From Veillonellaceae bacterium UBA5809 (GTDB lineage: Bacteria > Bacillota > Negativicutes > Veillonellales > Dialisteraceae): a stretch of 20,130 bases of DNA. The stretch covers positions 1 to 20,130 of the forward strand of contig DIDD01000036.1 in assembly GCA_002417965.1 (NCBI GenBank), read 5' to 3'. Positions 1-6,922 of the stretch are shown piece after piece. Numbering within the stretch: position 1 is the stretch's first letter; the number at the start of each line of letters is the position of its first letter. The translations under genes and the position numbers were made by a program. Under the pieces are notes generated by a model that worked only from the letters and a program-made list of their open reading frames with translations, had not been told where the DNA came from and did not search any database.

Positions 1-378
1 ATCGGCGTTCCAAAAGACCCTTCCAGGAGCGAACAGCTTTTCCTCCGTGCGGTCTCGCAGGGCAGCACGGAAGCGCTTGGATTTCTAGGCAGTCTGTACA
101 TGGAAAATAGTTCCACCCGGAAAAAAGGCATATCCATTCTGATCAAAGCAGCCGAAAAGGGTGACCTTAAATCCCAAAAAGCACTGGGTCTTATTTACCA
201 CTTCGGACAATACGGCATTCCCCGGGATCCAGCCCTTTCAAAACAATGGCTGCAGCAAGCGCAGACAAGCGGAGATCTCCTCTCAGGCATTCTCCTTCAC
301 ATGAACCCTTCAGAGGACAGTCCGGTCTTGATCCCATCCCAAAAAGAAGGGGCTCTTGCACCGCAGACTGTGAAATAA
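1..378 (+). CDS. Sel1-like (TPR-type) repeat protein, 3' part only
   Basis: The reading frame is open from base 1 to the TAA at 376-378 (125 residues), so the N-terminus lies left of the window; the ATG at 100 is internal, not the start. Sel1-type signs are visible: GVPKDPSRSEQLFLRAVSQG near the window start, then AAEKGDLKSQKALGLIYHFG and GIPRDPALSKQWLQQAQTSGD, the roughly 36-residue helix-turn-helix pattern with the A..G....A...LG...  spacing of the family. Sel1 repeats act as protein-protein scaffolds and carry no catalysis of their own, so the role cannot be read from this fragment. The last 30 or so residues leave the repeat pattern. An intrinsic terminator follows 13 bases after the stop. 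No signal peptide can be judged because the start is missing. Confidence 0.85.
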   Translation: MGVPKDPSRSEQLFLRAVSQGSTEALGFLGSLYMENSSTRKKGISILIKAAEKGDLKSQKALGLIYHFGQYGIPRDPALSKQWLQQAQTSGDLLSGILLHMNPSEDSPVLIPSQKEGALAPQTVK

Positions 379-391
379 GCCCCTGTACACG

Positions 392-431
392 AAACAGGAC
401 TGCAGAAAACAATCCCGCAGTCCTGTTTTTT
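392..431 (+). terminator. Intrinsic terminator after the Sel1-repeat gene
   Basis: A perfect 12-bp stem (392-403 with 417-428) and a 13-nt loop run into a T-rich tail on the plus strand. The minus-strand reading has no good U-tract, so it mainly ends the rightward gene. The stop codon of the convergent gene (430-432) lies in the tail. Confidence 0.85.
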
Positions 432-1233
432 ATTTCCCCTCAGCAACCCAGCCGCGGAGCTCTTCGATTTCCTCGAGAAATTCCGTATGACTTAGATGTT
501 CATGAGGTTCATACTCAAGAACCATATGGGCATGCGGTGTGTAGACAGCTGCCCAATGCATAATCTGCCGGATATCCGCTGTTCCCTGATGATAATCCAT
601 ATGCTGGTCAGTGCGCCCGTCATTATTATGGATATGAAACCCCTTTACCCTGTCTCTGTAAGTATATAAAAATCTTTCAATATCCAGTCCATTGACATGG
701 GCATGCCCGATATCAATCAGCGCTGATGCCTGGGGAATCCGTTGAAAAATTTCATTATATTCATCATTACTGAAAAGATGGATCCCCTGTTTCTGCCGGC
801 AGAGATTTTCAATCACGCAGAAGACTCCCTGCTCCGACGCCTGTGCTGTGAGCTTCTTCATAACGGCATATGCATTATCCTGTGCCTGCTGCCGTGTATC
901 TTCCGCAAACTGTTTCTGTGAATAATGAAATACCACATGTCCGGCATGATATTTTGCTGCCAAGGCAAAAACACGTCCGTAACTTTCCATAAGCCACCGG
1001 TGCGCCTCGGAATTTAAATCCGATGTAGCTTCAATCTGAACGTAAGGCCCATGAAAAGTGACTGGGCATGACAGCCTGGGCATCAAATCGCACAGCTTTT
1101 CCCAATATGCGTCATCATGGGTAAATGCCGTTAATTCAACTCCCAAATGCCGATCTCCCACAGAATTAATCCATTCTGCAAATTCAGGGAAACCGTCAGT
1201 TCCTGCCACCAGTGCACTGATATAATAATTCAT
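430..1233 (-). CDS. Sugar phosphate isomerase/epimerase-like TIM-barrel protein
   Basis: 267 aa, matching the xylose-isomerase-like / AP-endonuclease-2 TIM-barrel superfamily in length and motif order. Probable divalent-metal ligands sit at the ends of successive strands: FHGPYV near the N-terminal third, the Glu of VIENLCR, the Asp and His of LIDIGHAH, the paired His of FHIHNNDG, and the Glu of VLEYEP near the end. Members isomerise or epimerise sugars, sugar acids or polyols, or hydrolyse related compounds; the substrate cannot be read here. There is no signal peptide, so it is cytoplasmic. The start is set by AGGAGG 4 nt before the ATG at 1233. It follows the ABC ATPase gene by 9 bp and is the last gene of the transporter operon, so it probably processes the imported compound. 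In E. coli ugpBAECQ the same slot holds the phosphodiesterase UgpQ, which this protein does not resemble. Confidence 0.82.
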   Translation of the reverse strand: MNYYISALVAGTDGFPEFAEWINSVGDRHLGVELTAFTHDDAYWEKLCDLMPRLSCPVTFHGPYVQIEATSDLNSEAHRWLMESYGRVFALAAKYHAGHVVFHYSQKQFAEDTRQQAQDNAYAVMKKLTAQASEQGVFCVIENLCRQKQGIHLFSNDEYNEIFQRIPQASALIDIGHAHVNGLDIERFLYTYRDRVKGFHIHNNDGRTDQHMDYHQGTADIRQIMHWAAVYTPHAHMVLEYEPHEHLSHTEFLEEIEELRGWVAEGK

Positions 1234-1242
1234 AACTCCTCC

Positions 1243-2322
1243 TTACTCGGGATATCCGATATTGGATCCCGATGCAGCATCAAAGAAATGAAGTGCTTTA
1301 GGATCTACCTTCCAAAATGCCTGGGTACATCCATTGAGAATATCCTCCGGCATAATAGATATAACTTCTTTGCCGTTCACTGTAAAGTAATATCCCACCC
1401 GGCTGCCGTAATCCTCATGATACTGCACTGAAACGGGGACCGCTCCTTCGGAAGGCTCTGCCGACAGGACGATTGCCTCAGGACGTATGCCTGCCTCCAC
1501 GGGCTGACCATGCAAAGCCGTCTTGCCGCTCCAGCCTTCCGTCATGCGGACTTCATGCCCGTTCAGATGCATATAACCGGTATCCAGCCGGGCATCAAAC
1601 AAATTCATGGAAGGCGAACCAATAAACCGGGCTACAAATGTATTAGACGGACGGTGATACACATTGGCAGGTGTATCCAGCATCTGGATGCACCCATTAT
1701 GAACCACGGCTATACGCTGCCCAATCGTCATCGCCTCAATCTGGTCATGAGTCACATAAACCATGGTCTGATGATATATCTCATGGATCTTAACCAGTTC
1801 TTTTCTGGCCTGACCCCGGAGCTGCGCATCCAGATTGGACAGCGGCTCATCCAGCAGAAAAAAATCTGACTGCTTGACCAGTGCTCTGGCCAGTGCCACC
1901 CTCTGCCTCTGGCCTCCGGAGAGTTCCCTGGGAAGGCGGTGCTCAAGACCTCCCAAATTCAGAATACGGACTGCTTCGCCTACCCTGCGGCTGATTTCAT
2001 CCTGCGGTGTATGACTGATACGGAGACCGTAAGAGATATTTCTGGTTACATCCATATGGGGGAAAAGAGCATAATTCTGGAACACCATAGCTATGTTCCG
2101 GTCCCCCGGAGCCATGCTGTTGGCCAGCTCTCCATTCAGAAACAACTCCCCCGATGTGATGGATTCAAGACCGCTGATCAATCTCAGCAGGGTAGACTTT
2201 CCGCACCCGGAAGATCCTAGAAGAATCAGACGCTCCCCCTTCTGTATAGAAAGATCCAGCCCTTTTATGACCTCTGTTTTCCCAAATACTTTTTTAACAT
2301 TTTTCAATTCAATGCTATACAT
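1243..2322 (-). CDS. ABC transporter ATP-binding protein, MalK/UgpC type
   Basis: 359 aa from the ATG at 2322. A longer frame starts at 2391, but only 2322 has a Shine-Dalgarno (AGGGAGA, 5-6 nt upstream), and MYSIELKNVKKVFGK is the normal N-terminus of the family. Walker A is GSSGCGKST (36-44), the Q-loop VFQNYALFPH (80-89), signature LSGGQRQ (134-140), Walker B FFLLDEP (154-160) and the H-loop THDQ (191-194). FIGSPSMN at about 233-240 and the following TOBE-like region mark the CUT1 (carbohydrate and glycerol-3-phosphate) ATPases. It powers import through the two permeases encoded just upstream; the gap to the second permease gene is 13 bp. MalK-type ATPases can serve several CUT1 importers, so this subunit may not be exclusive to its neighbours. 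Confidence 0.93.
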   Translation of the reverse strand: MYSIELKNVKKVFGKTEVIKGLDLSIQKGERLILLGSSGCGKSTLLRLISGLESITSGELFLNGELANSMAPGDRNIAMVFQNYALFPHMDVTRNISYGLRISHTPQDEISRRVGEAVRILNLGGLEHRLPRELSGGQRQRVALARALVKQSDFFLLDEPLSNLDAQLRGQARKELVKIHEIYHQTMVYVTHDQIEAMTIGQRIAVVHNGCIQMLDTPANVYHRPSNTFVARFIGSPSMNLFDARLDTGYMHLNGHEVRMTEGWSGKTALHGQPVEAGIRPEAIVLSAEPSEGAVPVSVQYHEDYGSRVGYYFTVNGKEVISIMPEDILNGCTQAFWKVDPKALHFFDAASGSNIGYPE

Positions 2323-2335
2323 AAATTCTCCCTTA

Positions 2336-3154
2336 TCACTTAATTCCAGACTGGGCAAAAGTCCCGATAATGAATTTCTGGCATACTGCATATAATCCCA
2401 GCGGAAGAAGCATTGTCAGAGATGCCACGGCCATTGCCACAGGGATATCCGTCCCCCCTTCAGAGCTTACAAACATCTGAAGAGCCAGAGAAAGCGTATA
2501 ATTTGCTTCACTTTTAATCATGATGGCCGGCCATACATAATCATTCCATGAATTAATAAAGAAAATAATGCCGATGGACAAAATTGCCGGACGTATAATG
2601 GGAACGACAATCGTCCGCAGCCTCATCCAATGAGACACATGATCCAGTTCGGCCACTTCCATTAACGAAGAAGGAATCCCTTTCATATACTGACGGAGCA
2701 GAAAAATCCCGGTTGCATCTGCCAGCTGGGGCAGCGCAACCCCATAGATATTGTCAATCAGGCCGGCCTTTGTCAATGTCATATAATTAGGGATCATAGT
2801 GACAGTAAAAGGAATGAAAATGGTACTGATTAAAAGAAAATACAGCGGCGTCTTCCAGCGGAAACGGAAAAACACAAAGGCATAGGCGGCAAAGAGCGCC
2901 GTAACCAATTTGAAAAGTGTTACTATAGACGCAATAATGAAAGTATTTGATAAAATCTGCACAAAATGGATCGTCGTAAAAACCCGTTCATAGGCAGAAA
3001 ACGTCGGTGCTGCTGGAATAAGCGCTGAAGATGAATAAGCTTCTTCCATAGTTTTAAAAGAAGTGGATACTGCAAAAAGCAGGGGATAAATCAAAAGCAG
3101 CACCAGAATGATAAAGAGGATGTGCCATTTGGCTTCTGAAAAATCAATTTTCAT
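2336..3154 (-). CDS. CUT1 ABC transporter permease (UgpE/MalG-like)
   Basis: 272 aa with six predicted membrane spans, the first at about residues 10-30, and the short N-terminus of the MalG/UgpE branch. The cytoplasmic coupling (EAA) loop lies at about 166-188, reading EVAELDH then IVVPIIRP. The Gly normally found six residues after the Glu is His172 here. AAGGGG lies 6-7 nt before the ATG. The start overlaps the end of the preceding permease gene by 11 bp, typical of translational coupling in these operons. It should form the membrane channel with the 302-aa permease. The substrate is not fixed by the sequence; glycerol-3-phosphate or a related polyol phosphate or glycoside is suggested only by gene order and by the binding protein. 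Confidence 0.92.
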   Translation of the reverse strand: MKIDFSEAKWHILFIILVLLLIYPLLFAVSTSFKTMEEAYSSSALIPAAPTFSAYERVFTTIHFVQILSNTFIIASIVTLFKLVTALFAAYAFVFFRFRWKTPLYFLLISTIFIPFTVTMIPNYMTLTKAGLIDNIYGVALPQLADATGIFLLRQYMKGIPSSLMEVAELDHVSHWMRLRTIVVPIIRPAILSIGIIFFINSWNDYVWPAIMIKSEANYTLSLALQMFVSSEGGTDIPVAMAVASLTMLLPLGLYAVCQKFIIGTFAQSGIK

Positions 3155-4052
3155 AGTATACCCCTTTTTCTACATATTTGAACTCCAGATACAGCAGAAC
3201 CAGAAAAATTAACATTGTTACAATGGCCAGGGCCGCTGACATGCCTGTTTCATAAAAAGAAAATGCATATTCATACCCCTGATAAATAATATTGGAGCTC
3301 GCATCATTGGGACCGCCCTGCGTCAAGACTTTAATCGGCGTAAACACATACTGCAGTCCCTGCACGATCGTCATAATCAGAATATACACAGCAGTTGATG
3401 ATGTCAGCGGCACCACAATCTGTGTAAATATTTTCCGGCTGGGCGTCTTCTCAAGACGGGCCGCCTCAATCAGTTCTTCCGGGACCCCATTCATGCCTGA
3501 CAGAAGAATCAGAAAATTATACCCGAAGGCTTTATATACAGCGACCAGGCTGATAACCAGGATCACCAGGCCCGGAGTTTTGGACCATGCGGGAAGAGAA
3601 AATCCGGCGGCTTCCGCCAATCCGCCAACGGGACCCGAAACCGGATTAAAAATCCACTGGAACAAAATGGCGCCTACCACCAATGCGATCAACGAGGAAG
3701 AAAATAACAGCGCTTTATAGACATGCTTTCCCCTTCTCATCTGGAACGTATTGATAAATGCCAGTACATAAGGAACCAAAAAATTTAAAAGTACCAAAAT
3801 AACAATATAAAGCAATGTATTCTCTGCAATTTTTAAAGATACAGGATCCGTCAGCAGACGAATATAATTATCCGCTGCCACAAACTTCATATTCGGTGAT
3901 ACCATATTCCATTTGAACAGACTTAAATACAAAGTATAAGCCAGGGGATAAAACATAAAAAGAAGAAATACGGCAAATGCCGGAAGAATAAAAAGAAAGG
4001 CAAGTTTTCTTTCCTGCTTTTCACACATCGTCAGGCCTTTTTGATTGGACAT
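3144..4052 (-). CDS. CUT1 ABC transporter permease (UgpA/MalF-like)
   Basis: 302 aa with the usual short cytoplasmic N-terminus, first span at about residues 17-38, and about six spans in all. The EAA loop starts at Glu196 (EAARLEK... IVVPL); the usual Gly position is Lys202. The start at 4052 is preferred because GGAGGG lies 9 nt upstream, while the Met at residue 9 has only a weak AAAGG-like site. It follows the binding-protein gene after a 78-bp gap that holds a hairpin, and it overlaps the next permease gene by 11 bp. It is one half of the transmembrane channel of the importer. Confidence 0.92.
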   Translation of the reverse strand: MSNQKGLTMCEKQERKLAFLFILPAFAVFLLFMFYPLAYTLYLSLFKWNMVSPNMKFVAADNYIRLLTDPVSLKIAENTLLYIVILVLLNFLVPYVLAFINTFQMRRGKHVYKALLFSSSLIALVVGAILFQWIFNPVSGPVGGLAEAAGFSLPAWSKTPGLVILVISLVAVYKAFGYNFLILLSGMNGVPEELIEAARLEKTPSRKIFTQIVVPLTSSTAVYILIMTIVQGLQYVFTPIKVLTQGGPNDASSNIIYQGYEYAFSFYETGMSAALAIVTMLIFLVLLYLEFKYVEKGVYYEN

Positions 4053-4077
4053 TTATACAATCCCTCCGGGAACACAG

Positions 4078-4106
4078 AAAAAGACTGCGCACTCAGGCAG
4101 TCTTTT
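4078..4106 (-). terminator. Hairpin between binding-protein and permease genes
   Basis: A 10-bp perfect stem (4079-4088 with 4097-4106) with an 8-nt loop is followed on the minus strand by TTTTTCTG. It sits in the only real gap of the operon. A partial terminator or 3' stabiliser here would give more binding protein than membrane subunits, a common arrangement for ABC importers; that role is inferred. Confidence 0.6.
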
Positions 4107-4130
4107 CTGCTTCAGCATTAAATGAAAATT

Positions 4131-5426
4131 TTACTTCAGCAGCTTATTCAGCTCATCCTGTGCATTTTTCAGCACCTCTGACGGAGAATCTCCGCTCAGG
4201 ATTTTGTCCCGGACATCGGCAAACATCTTTTCCGCCTTGACGCCCACATCTCCAGGGAAAGAAACCCAGGAACTCAAATTCGGCATTTCATCAAAAGCCA
4301 CCTTCAAAGCCGGTGTTTTTGCAATGGCTTCCTTCAGTGCCGGTTCTTCTGCCACATCTTGGCGGGGCGGAAGATATCCTGTATTAATAGTCCACTGTGC
4401 GAGATATTTGGGCTGCATGATAAATTTAATAAATTCCCATGCTGCCTGCTGTTCTTCCGGTGACTGGGCAGTGACTGCCAGGAAATTCCCGCCTGCCGGA
4501 ATACTGACCTTTTTACCGGGGAATCCAGGATACGGCGCTGCCATGACAGGGAACTTGGAGGACTGCATCACCGTTCCTATTTTGGCACTGGTACCTGCCA
4601 GAATACCTACTTTTCCGCTGTAGAAAGAAGCAATGCCTTCATCAGCCGCAATATGAAGGGCCGACTGATCTTTCAATACCATATCCGCATAAACCTGATA
4701 CGCATCGGCAGCCTCCTTAGAGGCAAATGCAGCTTTGCTGTCTTTATCCAGAATAACGGCTCCATTGGATGTCAGCAGCCCCTGTGTCGCCCAATTATCC
4801 TGATATTCCTGCATATAAAATCCGTAATTGCCCGTCTTATCATGAATGGCCTTTGCATCTGCCCGCACGTCTTCCCATGTTTTAGGCGGATTCAGAGGAT
4901 CCAGTCCTGCCGATTTAAACAATTCCGGATTATAGAACAGAATGGGCGCACTAATTGAAAATGGGACTCCCACCTGCTGATCTCCTGCTTTGGCCAGTCC
5001 CAAAACATTAGGAAGAAAATTTTTCTCAAGAAAATCTTTATCTGAAGAAGAAGTCTTTTCCAATTCTGACGGAGATGTATATTTAAAGTTTTCCTTAAAA
5101 TAATCAAGATAGTTATATCCGATCATGGCAATGGATGGTGCCTTTCCGGCTGCCGCATCTGCCTGCAGATTCTTCATCAGTCCCGGATACATGTCAGGAT
5201 TATAAACTTCCTTGACAATAATCTTATCCTGTGACTGGTTGAAATCATCCACCATCTGCTTAATAACAGGTGCTCCAAAATTTTTTGTATACACATGCCA
5301 GAAAGTTACTACCGTCTTCCCATTTTCCTTAACCGGTGCCGTTGATGACTGGCTGTTCCCGCAGCCGGCCGCCGCCATAACAAAGACAGCCATCATCAGC
5401 ACATATAACCATTTGAATCTTTTCAA
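4131..5426 (-). CDS. Extracellular solute-binding lipoprotein, UgpB-like (CUT1)
   Basis: 431 aa from a TTG codon at 5424-5426, with AGAGGG centred about 9 nt upstream. The N-terminus is a lipoprotein signal: KRFKW, a hydrophobic stretch, then lipobox AAGC with Cys22 as the lipidated residue. The mature part is a family-1 binding protein: VVTFWHVY at the start, an NPELFKSAGLDP-NPPKTWEDV block at about 165-190, a Gly-rich IPAGGNFLAV strand, and WTINTGYLPPR near 350. The order and wording of these blocks resemble E. coli UgpB more than maltose-binding proteins, so sn-glycerol-3-phosphate or a glycerophospho-compound is a reasonable but unproven ligand. It is the first gene of the operon, 124 nt downstream of an extended -10 promoter. 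An ATG 7 nt upstream of the TTG is out of frame and opens only a short frame. Confidence 0.9.
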   Translation of the reverse strand: MKRFKWLYVLMMAVFVMAAAGCGNSQSSTAPVKENGKTVVTFWHVYTKNFGAPVIKQMVDDFNQSQDKIIVKEVYNPDMYPGLMKNLQADAAAGKAPSIAMIGYNYLDYFKENFKYTSPSELEKTSSSDKDFLEKNFLPNVLGLAKAGDQQVGVPFSISAPILFYNPELFKSAGLDPLNPPKTWEDVRADAKAIHDKTGNYGFYMQEYQDNWATQGLLTSNGAVILDKDSKAAFASKEAADAYQVYADMVLKDQSALHIAADEGIASFYSGKVGILAGTSAKIGTVMQSSKFPVMAAPYPGFPGKKVSIPAGGNFLAVTAQSPEEQQAAWEFIKFIMQPKYLAQWTINTGYLPPRQDVAEEPALKEAIAKTPALKVAFDEMPNLSSWVSFPGDVGVKAEKMFADVRDKILSGDSPSEVLKNAQDELNKLLK

Positions 5427-5549
5427 TTGTCATCCCTCTTTCATGATTGTTTTCAAACCACAGAAAGCTCTCACCAGACCGCGGTTATTCCCGGACCGTA
5501 GAATGCATTCCTTCTTCCGATGAAACAATGCGTTTCACTCACTTCAAGT

Positions 5550-5577
5550 ATTATATCATAACATTTGTGAATAAAAA
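5550..5577 (-). promoter_or_regulatory. Probable promoter of the ugp-like operon
   Basis: On the minus strand TGATATAAT (5550-5558) is an extended -10 with a perfect hexamer. A weak -35 TTTTTA (5572-5577) stands 16 bp upstream. Transcription would begin about 120 nt before the TTG start, leaving an untranslated leader that contains the 10-bp palindrome GAATGCATTC near 5502-5511. No regulator gene is adjacent. Confidence 0.65.
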
Positions 5578-5578
5578 G

Positions 5579-5853
5579 ATTAAAATTAGTTCATTCTTTT
5601 ACCACCCGGACTATACCGGTTCCAAGGAACGCCATAAAGAATATTTGTATGCTTGTCCCTCTGTCTGAAATCTTGTATAACCCCATGTACTTCCAGCTTT
5701 CCCTGCTATTTTTCCATCTCTGCTGTACAAAATTTCTTCATCCACGGGTGTCTCTCTTTTGCGCATTCATTGAGTTTCACAAAAGCCTCCGGTTTCTAAA
5801 ATCCGCAACAGCTGATTTGTGCTTTTTCAGACTGATTTAACTGAAACCCGCAG
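5579..5853. other. Intergenic stretch without a supported gene
   Basis: This is the middle of the 486-bp divergent region between the binding-protein gene and the YdhK-like gene. Plus-strand frames exist, but they lack ribosome binding sites and give low-complexity Phe/Leu/Cys-rich translations, so I do not call them. The only item with translation signals is the very short minus-strand frame at 5706-5780, listed separately. No clear terminator, repeat or RNA structure was seen. Confidence 0.5.
5706..5780 (-). CDS. Possible 24-residue small ORF
   Basis: On the minus strand GGAGG (5786-5790) is followed after 5 nt by GTG at 5778-5780 and a 24-codon frame ending in TAG (5706-5708). The product would be charged and soluble-looking, with two Cys and no membrane segment (VKLNECAKERHPWMKKFCTA then EMEK). 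I recognise no family. No convincing promoter lies just upstream. It is 130-150 nt upstream of the operon promoter, so it is not obviously a leader peptide. It could equally be the remnant of a decayed gene or chance. Confidence 0.2.
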   Translation of the reverse strand: MKLNECAKERHPWMKKFCTAEMEK

Positions 5854-5873
5854 AACCTGAAAATACTGCCTCC

Positions 5874-5882
5874 TGTTATAAT
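5874..5882 (+). promoter_or_regulatory. Extended -10 promoter of the YdhK-like gene
   Basis: TGTTATAAT is a perfect extended -10. Any -35 is poor (about ACCTGA at 5855-5860). The start site would fall near 5889, about 24 nt before the ATG at 5913, leaving just enough leader for the ribosome binding site. Confidence 0.6.
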
Positions 5883-5912
5883 AAAAGATAGATAGATAAA
5901 GGAGGTTTTATA

Positions 5913-6437
5913 ATGAAAAAAACAGGATATATCTTTCTGGCGGTATTTCTTTCTGTAATCGAATTCTACCCTGCCCAGCCGCTCTCAGCAGCAGAAATGC
6001 ACATGGAAATGCACAATTTCACAACCGTGGATTCACTAGCGCCTGCCGTTCATCCCCGATATCCGGTAGGAACAGCAATTATTGTCAAAGCCGATCACAT
6101 GTCCGGCATGAAAAATGCAAAGGGAACTGTATCAGGTGTTTTCGATACGCCTCTGTATGCCGTTGACTATGTCAACAGCCATGGAGAAGCTGTAAGCAAT
6201 CACAAATGGGTTATCCAGCAGGAAATACAGGATTCCGGATCCCGCTCATATCAGTTGGGTGATCAGGTAACTCTGCTCCCGGGCCACATGAGCGGCCTTG
6301 GCGGAAGCGGTGTTCATGCACGCATTGTACAAATCGTAAAGGGACCGGCATATATGATTGATTATCAGCCCACCGACGGTACCTCCCCTGTTATTCATCA
6401 TCAATGGGTAACACAAAATGAACTGCAGCCGCGATAA
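5913..6437 (+). CDS. Exported YdhK-family (DUF1541) protein
   Basis: 174 aa. Residues 1-26 form a signal peptide (MKK, hydrophobic core, LSA-AE cleavage site). Two tandem DUF1541-type repeats follow, at about 50-105 and 115-172, each with the same landmarks: HMSGM (62-66) and HMSGL (125-129), a central Y..DY strand, and HKWV (97-100) and HQWV (163-166) near the end. Bacillus YdhK is a lipoprotein of this family; this copy has no lipobox Cys, so it should be released to the outside or periplasm. The mature N-terminus begins AEMHMEMHNF, a Met/His-rich patch compatible with metal binding, though no function is established. GGAGG lies 7 nt before the ATG. It is a single-gene unit with its own promoter and terminator. 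Confidence 0.85.
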   Translation: MKKTGYIFLAVFLSVIEFYPAQPLSAAEMHMEMHNFTTVDSLAPAVHPRYPVGTAIIVKADHMSGMKNAKGTVSGVFDTPLYAVDYVNSHGEAVSNHKWVIQQEIQDSGSRSYQLGDQVTLLPGHMSGLGGSGVHARIVQIVKGPAYMIDYQPTDGTSPVIHHQWVTQNELQPR

Positions 6438-6461
6438 CGGTTCTTCATGAAAATTCTGCAT

Positions 6462-6493
6462 AAAAAAACATCGGAATATTCCGATGTTTTTTT
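6462..6493. terminator. Bidirectional terminator (32-bp perfect palindrome)
   Basis: A fully self-complementary 32-bp sequence centred on GGAATATTCC, flanked by seven A on the left and seven T on the right, so it can terminate in both directions. It serves the YdhK-like gene (stop at 6437) from the left and the tRNA operon (last base 6497) from the right. Confidence 0.92.
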
Positions 6494-6496
6494 GAT

Positions 6497-6587
6497 TGGC
6501 GGAGCGGGAGGGATTCGAACCCTCGCACCGGTCACCCAGTCTAACGATTTAGCAAACCGTCCTCTTCAGCCGCTTGAGTACCGCTCC
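6497..6587 (-). tRNA. tRNA-Ser (anticodon GCT)
   Basis: The 91-nt gene includes an encoded CCA. The acceptor GGAGCGG (6581-6587) pairs with 6501-6507, the discriminator is G (6500), and the anticodon GCT is at 6551-6553 in a TTGCTAA loop. The long variable arm is as expected for class II serine tRNAs. It reads AGC/AGT codons. It is the last gene of the three-tRNA operon. Confidence 0.97.
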
Positions 6588-6657
6588 ATAATGAAAATTG
6601 ATTTTGCCTTAGGAAACAAATGCCTGCCTCCTAAAGTCGGCATAAAATCAGGTGTTG

Positions 6658-6732
6658 TGGTGACCTGTGGGGGATTCGAACCCCCGAACCCGCCGTGAAA
6701 GGGCGGTGTCTTAACCGCTTGACGAACAGGCC
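6658..6732 (-). tRNA. tRNA-Glu (anticodon TTC)
   Basis: The 75-nt gene encodes CCA. The acceptor GGCCTGT (6726-6732) pairs with 6662-6668 including one G-U pair, and the discriminator is A. Anticodon TTC at 6697-6699 lies in a CTTTCAC loop on a CCGCC/GGCGG stem. It is separated from tRNA-Asn by one base and from tRNA-Ser by 70 bp, where only a weak hairpin is seen. Confidence 0.97.
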
Positions 6733-6733
6733 A

Positions 6734-6809
6734 TGGCTCCTTGAGTAGGACTCGAACCTACGACCGATCGGTTAACAGCCGATTGCTCTACCAACTGAGC
6801 TATCAAGGA
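6734..6809 (-). tRNA. tRNA-Asn (anticodon GTT)
   Basis: The 76-nt gene encodes CCA. The acceptor TCCTTGA (6803-6809) pairs with 6738-6744, the discriminator is G, and anticodon GTT lies at 6774-6776 in a CTGTTAA loop. The T-arm is GTAGG TTCGAGT CCTAC. It is the first gene of the tRNA operon, about 14 bp downstream of its -10 box. Confidence 0.97.
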
Positions 6810-6822
6810 ATACAACGTGATT

Positions 6823-6851
6823 ATTATATCGGATTTTCAGCACTTTGGCAA
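6823..6851 (-). promoter_or_regulatory. Promoter of the tRNA operon
   Basis: On the minus strand TTGCCA (6846-6851), a 17-bp spacer and TATAAT (6823-6828). The start site would lie near 6816, only a few bases before the tRNA-Asn 5' end. It diverges from the serC promoter, with 42 bp between the two -35 boxes. Confidence 0.85.
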
Positions 6852-6893
6852 TACCTATCTGAAAATTTCCATAAAGACAGAAAAAAATGCCTA

Positions 6894-6922
6894 TTGACAA
6901 TATATCCGGCCTTCGTTATAAT
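6894..6922 (+). promoter_or_regulatory. Consensus promoter of the serC-serA operon
   Basis: TTGACA (6894-6899), an exact 17-bp spacer and TATAAT (6917-6922): a fully consensus vegetative promoter. Control must then come mainly from the T-box leader that follows. Confidence 0.93.

Noticed and set aside
5447..5840. Two overlapping plus-strand frames (5447-5668 and 5649-5840) in the intergenic region
   Set aside because: No ribosome binding sites, low-complexity hydrophobic and Cys-rich translations, and no recognisable domains; more likely chance frames.
6588..6657. Hairpin TTAGGA/TCCTAA between tRNA-Glu and tRNA-Ser as a small RNA or terminator
   Set aside because: Only six base pairs with a 14-nt loop and no U-tract; likely a processing spacer.
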